In this document: positions 58,595 through 64,000 of the stretch, one piece after another
How positions within the stretch are numbered: position 1 is the stretch's first letter
Layout of the letters: each line of letters starts with the position of its first letter
Source: Streptomyces sp. CBMA152
Lineage (GTDB): Bacteria > Actinomycetota > Actinomycetes > Streptomycetales > Streptomycetaceae
Assembly (NCBI RefSeq): GCF_014596475.1
Contig: NZ_MECJ01000028.1
Location: 558,001 to 622,000 of the forward strand
DNA: 64,000 nt
Direction: 5' to 3'
Notes under the pieces: generated by a model
Databases searched by the model: none
What the model was told of the DNA's origin: nothing
The model's input: the letters and a program-made list of their open reading frames with translations, nothing else
Position numbers and translations under genes: made by a program

Positions 58595-60550
58595 ATGACC
58601 ATGGACCGTCTCGCGTACCGCGTCAAACGGCGGCTGCTCGGCAAGCCGCTCACCACCGAGCGCATCAGCGACGAGAAGCTGGACAACCGCACGGCGCTCG
58701 GGGTGCTCGCCTCCGACTGCATCAGCTCGTCGGCGTACGGCTCCGAGGAGATGCTGCGGGTGCTGGTGCCGGTCGTCGGGGCGGCGGCGTTCAGTCTGCT
58801 GATGCCCGTGACCGGCGCGATCCTGTTCGTCCTCGTCCTTCTGACGCTCTGTTACAGCGACGTCGTCACGATCTACACCCGGGCCGGCGGCTCGTACGTC
58901 GTCGCCCGGGAGAACTTCGGGCCGGACATCGCGCAGATCGCGGCCGTGGCGCTGCTCGTCGACTACATCGTGACGGTCGCGGTCCAGGTGTCGGCCGGGA
59001 CCAACGCGATCATCTCGCTGGCCCATCTCCTCGGCGGCCAGTGGACCGGCATGGACCACCTCCAACTCCCCATCTCCGCCGGGGTGATCCTCTTCCTGGC
59101 GTACGGGAACCTGCGCGGGGTGCGGGAGGCGGGGCGGCTCTTCGCGCTGCCCGCCTACCTGTTCATCACGGCGGTCGCGCTGGTACTGATCGCCTCGGCC
59201 GCGCGCGGGCTCACGAGCGGGCTGCCGCGCGCCGATCTGCACGCCCCCGGCGCGATTCCGGTCGGGAGCGCGGGCAGTGGCTGGCTGTACGGGGCCTCGC
59301 TGTTCATGGTGCTGCGGGCGTTCGCCAACGGCGGGTCGTCGCTGACCGGGCTCGAAGCGATCTCCAACGGGATCTCGGCATTCCGCGAGCCGCAGGGCCG
59401 CAACGCGCGCCGCACGCTGATCGCGATGAGCTGCGTACTGGGCATTCTGGTGCTCGGCGTGTCGACGCTGGCCCACTACACGCACGCGGTGCCGTACGTC
59501 GACGGCACCCCGACCGTCATCGCGCAGGAGGCCCACTTCGCCTTCGGGGGCGGGGTGCTGGGGACGGCCGGGCTGGTCTTCGTCCAGCTCGCGACCGCGC
59601 TGATCCTCTACACCGGCGCCAACACCCCGTTCACCGGCTTCCCCTACCTCGCGAGCTTCGTGGCCGAGGACCGGTTCCTGCCACGGCAGTTGACCCGGCG
59701 CGGGCACCGGCTGGCGTTCTCCAACGGGATCATCGCGCTGACCGTCGTCTCGATAGCGCTGCTGCTCGTCACGCGTGCCAATGTCGACAAGCTGGTGGCG
59801 CTGTACGCGATCGGGGTGTTCACCGCCTTCACCATGGCCGGGGCCGGGCTCACCGCGTACCACCTGCGGCGACGCGAGCGCAGGCGGCGGCTGAAGGTCG
59901 CCGTCAACGTGGCGGCGGCCGTGGTCTCGGCGGCCGTCGTGCTGATCTTCGCGGTCACCAAGTTCACCGAGGGCGCCTGGCTGGTGGTCGTGGTGTTCCC
60001 GCTCGGGGTGTGGGCGCTGACGCGGATCAACCGCGAGTACCGGCGCGAGGCCGCGGCCCTGAACACCCTCCAGGCCCCGGGCGCCGATCTGCCGCACGGC
60101 CGCCGCCATCTGGTCCTCGTCCTGGTCGAGACGATGGACCTGGCCGCCCTCAAGGCCCTGCGGTACGCGCATGAGCTGCGGCCCGACGAGCTCCGGGCGG
60201 TCCACTTCGCGATCGACGAGGCGCATGCGCGGCGCCTCGCCGCGCAGTGGGAGGACACGGCGGCGACCTCGGTGCCGCTGGAGCTGGTGGAGTGCCCGGA
60301 CCGGCGGCTGCGGCACGCGATGGTGGAGCTCGCGGCCCGGACGACCGAGGACGACCGGACGTGGCTCACGGTCCTGGTCCCGCACCGCACGTACACCGGT
60401 TTCCTCGGCAGGCTGCTGCACCGGGGCACGGGCGAGGCGATGGCCAAGGCCCTGGAGCATCTGCCGTCGGTCGCGGTGACGGTGCTGCCGTTCGACGTCT
60501 CGCGGGCGCTGCGGTCGCTGGAGGCGGGGCGGGAGCCTCAGCCGGAGTAG
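58595..60550 (+). CDS. APC-superfamily permease with C-terminal cytosolic domain
   Basis: A 651-residue transporter. About 12 spans (for example LGVLASDCISSSAYGSEEMLRVL, YTRAGGSYVVARENFG, GASLFMVLRAFANGGSSLTGLEAISNG) place it in the amino acid permease branch that includes the KUP-like/YdaO proteins. The last 170 residues are hydrophilic and predicted cytosolic (RRHLVLVLVETMDLAALKALRYAHEL), resembling a universal-stress-like alpha/beta domain. YdaO-type proteins carry potassium and bind cyclic di-AMP; this is a possibility, not shown. ATG 58595 or 58601. Confidence 0.85.
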   Translation: MTMDRLAYRVKRRLLGKPLTTERISDEKLDNRTALGVLASDCISSSAYGSEEMLRVLVPVVGAAAFSLLMPVTGAILFVLVLLTLCYSDVVTIYTRAGGSYVVARENFGPDIAQIAAVALLVDYIVTVAVQVSAGTNAIISLAHLLGGQWTGMDHLQLPISAGVILFLAYGNLRGVREAGRLFALPAYLFITAVALVLIASAARGLTSGLPRADLHAPGAIPVGSAGSGWLYGASLFMVLRAFANGGSSLTGLEAISNGISAFREPQGRNARRTLIAMSCVLGILVLGVSTLAHYTHAVPYVDGTPTVIAQEAHFAFGGGVLGTAGLVFVQLATALILYTGANTPFTGFPYLASFVAEDRFLPRQLTRRGHRLAFSNGIIALTVVSIALLLVTRANVDKLVALYAIGVFTAFTMAGAGLTAYHLRRRERRRRLKVAVNVAAAVVSAAVVLIFAVTKFTEGAWLVVVVFPLGVWALTRINREYRREAAALNTLQAPGADLPHGRRHLVLVLVETMDLAALKALRYAHELRPDELRAVHFAIDEAHARRLAAQWEDTAATSVPLELVECPDRRLRHAMVELAARTTEDDRTWLTVLVPHRTYTGFLGRLLHRGTGEAMAKALEHLPSVAVTVLPFDVSRALRSLEAGREPQPE

Positions 60551-60569
60551 GGGTGTAGGCGTGCAGGCG

Positions 60570-60971
60570 TTACGCGGACTTCGACCCGCGGGCCGTGTCG
60601 TACGCGGCGCGGGCCTCCTGCACCTGCTCCATCCGCACCCCGGTCCACTCGGCCAGGGCCCCTACGCGCTCGGCGGCCTCGCGGCCCAGCGGGGTCAGCG
60701 AGTAGTCGACGCGCGGCGGGATGACCGGCTTGGCGTCACGGTCCACGAAACCGTCGCGCTCCAGCGTCTGCAGGGTCTGGGCCAGCATCTTCTCGCTGAC
60801 CCGGCCGACGTGCCGGCGCAGCTCGCTGAACCGGAACGACCGCTCCGTCAGCGCGAGCAGGACGAGGACGCCCCAGCGGCTGGTGACGTGCTCCAGGACG
60901 AGCCGGTGCGGACACATGGCCTCGCGGAGGTCCTCGGCGGGCCGGGCATGGGGCGGGGTACTTACTGCCAT
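60570..60971 (-). CDS. HxlR-family winged-helix regulator
   Basis: A 133-residue regulator with the HxlR signature: Cys20 near the N-terminus (MCPHRLVLEHVTSRWGVLVLLAL), then the winged helix (FRFSELRRHVGRVSEKMLAQTLQTLERDGFVDR). Several HxlR members sense quinones or electrophiles through this Cys. It is divergent from a qorB-like gene; E. coli ytfH-ytfG(qorB) and C. glutamicum qorR-qor2 have the same layout. An AGTAC-N15-GTACT repeat lies between them. Confidence 0.9.
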   Translation of the reverse strand: MAVSTPPHARPAEDLREAMCPHRLVLEHVTSRWGVLVLLALTERSFRFSELRRHVGRVSEKMLAQTLQTLERDGFVDRDAKPVIPPRVDYSLTPLGREAAERVGALAEWTGVRMEQVQEARAAYDTARGSKSA

Positions 60972-60974
60972 ACC

Positions 60975-60999
60975 AGTACCTTACTTCAAAGTGTGTACT
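60975..60999. promoter_or_regulatory. Candidate HxlR/QorR operator
   Basis: AGTAC (60975-60979) and GTACT (60995-60999) form an inverted repeat with a 15-bp spacer in the 125-bp divergent region, close to the regulator start codon. The surrounding TTAC/TACTTAC copies resemble HxlR-type sites. Binding is inferred. Confidence 0.5.
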
Positions 61000-61096
61000 T
61001 ACGAAAGGTTAGCGCTAGCCGTACGGTGAGTGTCACGGGTTCCGCACGGGGACCTCGGGTTCCGCGCAGGAACCCAGAGCCAAGGAGTCAGCAGCC

Positions 61097-61951
61097 ATGA
61101 GCATCGTCGTCACCGGAGCCACCGGATCCCTCGGCCGTCTCGTCATCGACGAGCTGCTCACCGCGGGCGTTCCGGCGGACTCGATAGCCGCCGTCGTACG
61201 GAACAAGGAGAAGGCCGCCGAGATCGCCGCGCGCGGAGTGGAGCTGCGGATCGCGGACTACAGCGCGCCCGAGACGCTGGCCGGGGCCTTCCACGCCGGT
61301 GACCGGGTGCTGCTGATCTCGGGCAGCGAGGTCGGGCAGCGCGTGGCGCAGCACACCGCCGTCATCGAGGCCGCGAAGGCCGCCGGGGTCGCACAGCTCG
61401 CGTACACCGGAATCCTGGGCGGGCCCGCCGCCGACTTCACGCTCGCGGACGAGCACCGGGCCACCGAGCAGCTGATCCTCGACTCGGGCCTGCCGTACAC
61501 GTTCCTGCGCAACGGCTGGTACACCGAGAACTACACGGCCAACCTCGCGCCGGTCCTGGCGCACGGGGCCGTCGTCTCCAACGCGGGCGAGGGCCGCGTG
61601 GCCTCGGCCGCCCGCGCCGACTACGCCGCCGCCGCTGCCGCCGTCCTGACCGGCGAGGGCCACCTGGGCAAGGCGTACGAGCTGAGCGGCGACGTGGCGT
61701 GGTCGTTCGCGGAGTACGCGGCGGAGGTCGCGCGGGCGACCGGCAAGGAGATCGCGTACCAGGCCGTGGCGCCCGAGGTGCACCTCGGCATCCTCACCGG
61801 CGCGGGCGTCCCGGCCCCGTTCGCCGAGATCCTGGTCGACGTGGACCTGGCGATCGAGCGCGGCCGCCTCGCGGCCACGTCCGGCGACCTGGCCCGGCTG
61901 ATCGGCCGCCCGACGACCCCGATCGCGACGACGATCGCGACGGCCGTCTGA
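61097..61951 (+). CDS. qorB: NAD(P)H:quinone oxidoreductase 2 (QorB/YtfG type)
   Basis: A 284-residue atypical SDR closely similar along its length to E. coli QorB. It has TGATGSLGRLVIDELL, LLISGSEVGQRVAQHTAVIEAAKAAGV, LADEHRATE, the LRNGWYTENY motif and ASAARADYAAAAAAVL. QorB reduces quinones with NADPH. ATG 61097 follows AAGGAG. The divergent HxlR gene is its probable repressor, giving quinone- or electrophile-induced expression. Confidence 0.92.
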   Translation: MSIVVTGATGSLGRLVIDELLTAGVPADSIAAVVRNKEKAAEIAARGVELRIADYSAPETLAGAFHAGDRVLLISGSEVGQRVAQHTAVIEAAKAAGVAQLAYTGILGGPAADFTLADEHRATEQLILDSGLPYTFLRNGWYTENYTANLAPVLAHGAVVSNAGEGRVASAARADYAAAAAAVLTGEGHLGKAYELSGDVAWSFAEYAAEVARATGKEIAYQAVAPEVHLGILTGAGVPAPFAEILVDVDLAIERGRLAATSGDLARLIGRPTTPIATTIATAV

Positions 61952-62118
61952 GGTTCTGAGCGGACGCGGGACACGGGGCGGGCGACCGGTAATCGGAACC
62001 GGCCCCCCGATAAACGGAACCGGTCCGGCCGTCAGGACCGTTTTCGGATATAGGGCATGACAGAAATGGCCCGCTGGCGCTACCTTCAACAAGGTTGACG
62101 CGCGCGCAGGGAGGGCCA

Positions 62119-63132
62119 GTGGCCGAGGAACCGAAAACCGCCGCCGGGGCCGGTGTTACCGGTGACACCGGTGCCGCCGGTGAGCAGCGGGCAGGACTGC
62201 TGTACGGGATCGGCGCCTACGGGATGTGGGGGCTGGTCCCGCTCTTCTGGCCGCTCCTGAAGCCCGCCGGCGCGATCGAGATCCTGGCCCATCGCATGGT
62301 GTGGTCGCTGGCGTTCGTCGTCGTCGCGCTGCTCGCGCTGCGCCGCTGGGCGTGGATCGGCGAGCTCGTACGCCAGCCGCGCCGCCTCGCCCTGATCGGC
62401 CTCGCGGCCGCGGTGATCACCGTCAACTGGGGCGTCTACATCTGGTCGGTGAACTCCGGCCACGTCGTCGAGGCGTCGCTGGGCTACTTCATCAACCCGC
62501 TGGTCACCATCGCGATGGGCGTGCTCCTGCTGAAGGAGCGGCTGCGGCCGGTGCAGTGGGCGGCGGTGGCGATCGGCGCGGGCGCGGTCGTCGTCCTTGC
62601 CGTGGGGGCCGGGCGGCCGCCGTGGATCTCGCTGACGCTGGCGCTGTCGTTCGCCACGTACGGGCTGGTGAAGAAGAAGGTCAACCTCGGCGGGCTCGAA
62701 TCGCTGGCGGCCGAGACCGCGATGCAGTTCCTGCCGGCGCTCGGGTATCTCGTGTGGCTCGGGGCGTCCGGGAACGCGACGTTCGGGTCCGAGGGCGCGG
62801 GGCACTCGGCGCTGCTCGCGGCGACGGGTGTCGTCACGGCGGCGCCGCTGGTGTGCTTCGGCGCGGCCGCGATCCGGGTGCCGCTGTCGACGCTCGGCCT
62901 GCTCCAGTACCTGGCGCCGGTGTTCCAGTTCGGCCTGGGCATCCTGTACTTCCACGAGGCGATGCCGCCGGAGCGCTGGGCCGGCTTCTCCCTGGTCTGG
63001 CTCGCCCTCACCCTCCTGACCTGGGACGCGCTGCGCACGGCGCACCGGGGGCGGGTGGCGCTGGCGGCGGCGACGGAGTCCGCGGCGGCGGTTCGTCCGG
63101 ACGCGACGCCGACCCGCGAACCGGCGGCTTAG
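62119..63132 (+). CDS. rarD: EamA-family transporter, RarD type
   Basis: A 337-residue, ten-span drug/metabolite transporter. The N-terminal GLLYGIGAYGMWGLVPLFWPLL and YIWSVNSGHVVEASLGYFINPL segments are characteristic of RarD. GTG 62119 is chosen because GGGAGGG lies just upstream; a TTG at 62095 lacks a site. Substrate unknown (E. coli RarD is linked to chloramphenicol resistance only by name). The last 30 residues are a polar tail. Confidence 0.9.
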   Translation: MAEEPKTAAGAGVTGDTGAAGEQRAGLLYGIGAYGMWGLVPLFWPLLKPAGAIEILAHRMVWSLAFVVVALLALRRWAWIGELVRQPRRLALIGLAAAVITVNWGVYIWSVNSGHVVEASLGYFINPLVTIAMGVLLLKERLRPVQWAAVAIGAGAVVVLAVGAGRPPWISLTLALSFATYGLVKKKVNLGGLESLAAETAMQFLPALGYLVWLGASGNATFGSEGAGHSALLAATGVVTAAPLVCFGAAAIRVPLSTLGLLQYLAPVFQFGLGILYFHEAMPPERWAGFSLVWLALTLLTWDALRTAHRGRVALAAATESAAAVRPDATPTREPAA

Positions 63133-63421
63133 CCCCCACCCCGCCCCTTCCCTGAACCCTCCGGGGGTGGGTGGGGGTTGAGGTGGTTTTCCCGGGGCTA
63201 AGCCCCCCGGACCCCCGGGCGGGGCCTGCGGCCCCTGCACCCCGCTGGGGTGGGTGGGTACGCGGGGTTGCGCCCCTGCGCCCCGCTTCGGGTGCGGATC
63301 GTGCTGGGTTGCTCGCGCCCACGCGGCGGAGCCGCAAATCGACACAGCCCCGCGCCCCTTGATGGGCCCTGCGGGCCCCCCTAGGGGCGCGGGGAACTGC
63401 GCGACAAGCCCCCACCGGCGG
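63133..63421. other. Intergenic region with repeat elements
   Basis: A 289-bp gap rich in short G/C palindromes, such as GGGGCCTGCGGCCCC (63221-63235 region) and GGGCCCTGCGGGCCC (63364-63378), and the dispersed repeat at 63384-63411. No gene. It looks like a typical Streptomyces convergent intergenic region with repeat-derived terminators. Confidence 0.6.
63384..63411. repeat. Dispersed intergenic repeat, copy 2
   Basis: The same 28-bp element as at 24871-24898, with one mismatch, lies just before the stop of the convergent MFS gene. Both copies share the GGGGCGCGGGGAACTGCG core. Confidence 0.75.
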
Positions 63422-64000
63422 TCAGCCGACGAACTCGGCCGCTCGCCCAGAGCTTTCGGGAAGGGGCGGGGTGGGGGACGAACCCCGCAGCCCCCACGCC
63501 GTGAGCACCGCCCCCAACACCACCATCCCCACCGGCACCACCAGCGCCGCCCGAAACGCCTCCAGGCGGTCGTGGCCGGACGACACCGCCCCGTACACCG
63601 CCGTCACCGCCGAAATCCCCACCGCCGACCCGAACTGTGTCGACGTGTGGAGCAGGCCGCCGGCCAACCCCTGCTCCGACTCCGCGACCCCCGACGTCGC
63701 CGCGATCGCCAACGGCCCGTACGCGAGCGCGAACGCCACCCCCGTCAGCACCAGCGTCGGCAGCATCGCCACGTACGACCAGTCGTCGCCGACCGGCACG
63801 AACAGCCCGTACGACACGATCGCCAGCAGGAATCCGCCCAGGATCACCCGCGCGTTGCCGAACCGGTTCACCAGCCGGGGCGTGAGCGTTGGCGCAAGCA
63901 CCGCGTCGCACCCCATCACCACCAGCGCGAGCGCCGTCCGCATCGACGACCAGCCGCGCAGCTCCTGCAGGTACAGCGTGGCGATGAACTGGAAGCCGAA
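63422..64000 (-). CDS. MFS transporter, DHA2 type (C-terminal part; 5' end outside window)
   Basis: The frame is open to the window edge and gives the last 192 residues of a major facilitator protein. It begins FGFQFIATLYLQELRGWSSM, the conserved segment after the central loop of DHA2 proteins, then GPLAIAATSGVAESEQGLAGGLLHTSTQFGSAVG (near the last spans). At least four spans are visible. It belongs to the same family as the exporter at 26115 but is a different gene. Substrate and start are unknown. Confidence 0.88.
   Translation of the reverse strand, partial: FGFQFIATLYLQELRGWSSMRTALALVVMGCDAVLAPTLTPRLVNRFGNARVILGGFLLAIVSYGLFVPVGDDWSYVAMLPTLVLTGVAFALAYGPLAIAATSGVAESEQGLAGGLLHTSTQFGSAVGISAVTAVYGAVSSGHDRLEAFRAALVVPVGMVVLGAVLTAWGLRGSSPTPPLPESSGRAAEFVG

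Overview
The window is high-GC DNA with strong third-position G/C bias, GTG and TTG starts with purine-rich ribosome binding sites, and a gene order I recognise from Streptomyces. The layout, in inverted orientation, matches the S. coelicolor region around rpoBC/tuf1 through nuo2/kor as I remember it. I see no CRISPR array, insertion sequence, prophage or rRNA. Most of the window is core chromosome.

Region 1 (1-21469, minus strand except the first partial gene) is the transcription/translation cluster. In transcription order it holds tRNA-Trp, secE, nusG, rplK, rplA, two paralogous lipoprotein genes, rplJ, rplL, rpoB, rpoC, three poorly characterised genes (one an XRE-type regulator), rpsL, rpsG, fusA and tuf. 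Consensus-like promoters are visible for rpoB and rpsL, and a weaker one for rplJ. Intrinsic terminators follow nusG, rplA, rplL, rpoC and tuf. Strong intercistronic hairpins lie between rpoB and rpoC and between fusA and tuf.

Region 2 (21.6-35.2 kb) holds an aminotransferase, an adenosine-deaminase-like enzyme, an NAD(P)-binding protein, murB, a TetR/DHA2-exporter pair with a matching operator at both genes, two MaoC/hotdog dehydratase genes, rpmG with tRNA-Met and tRNA-Thr, a cytosine-deaminase-like protein that seems to have lost catalytic residues, a second NAD(P)-binding protein, a sortase-anchored surface protein, a lipoprotein and tRNA-Tyr.

Region 3 (35.3-41 kb) holds yajQ, an ogt-alkB alkylation-repair pair, a GlsB-type membrane protein, an APC permease, a coupled htpX-yccF pair, and mscL with a C-terminal zinc-ribbon motif.

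Region 4 (41.1-58.5 kb) is the most interesting. It is a ten-gene complex I operon, nuoABCHIJKLMN, that lacks nuoD, nuoE, nuoF and nuoG. Its NuoB, NuoC and NuoI carry long low-complexity C-terminal tails. Divergent from it are two tandem paralogous sensor kinases and one response regulator, followed by a two-subunit 2-oxoacid:ferredoxin oxidoreductase (korAB). I infer a regulated ferredoxin-fed respiratory module.

Region 5 (58.6-64 kb) holds an APC permease with a cytosolic C-terminal domain, a divergent HxlR-regulator/qorB pair, a RarD-type EamA transporter, a copy of a dispersed intergenic repeat, and the 3' part of an MFS transporter that runs off the window.
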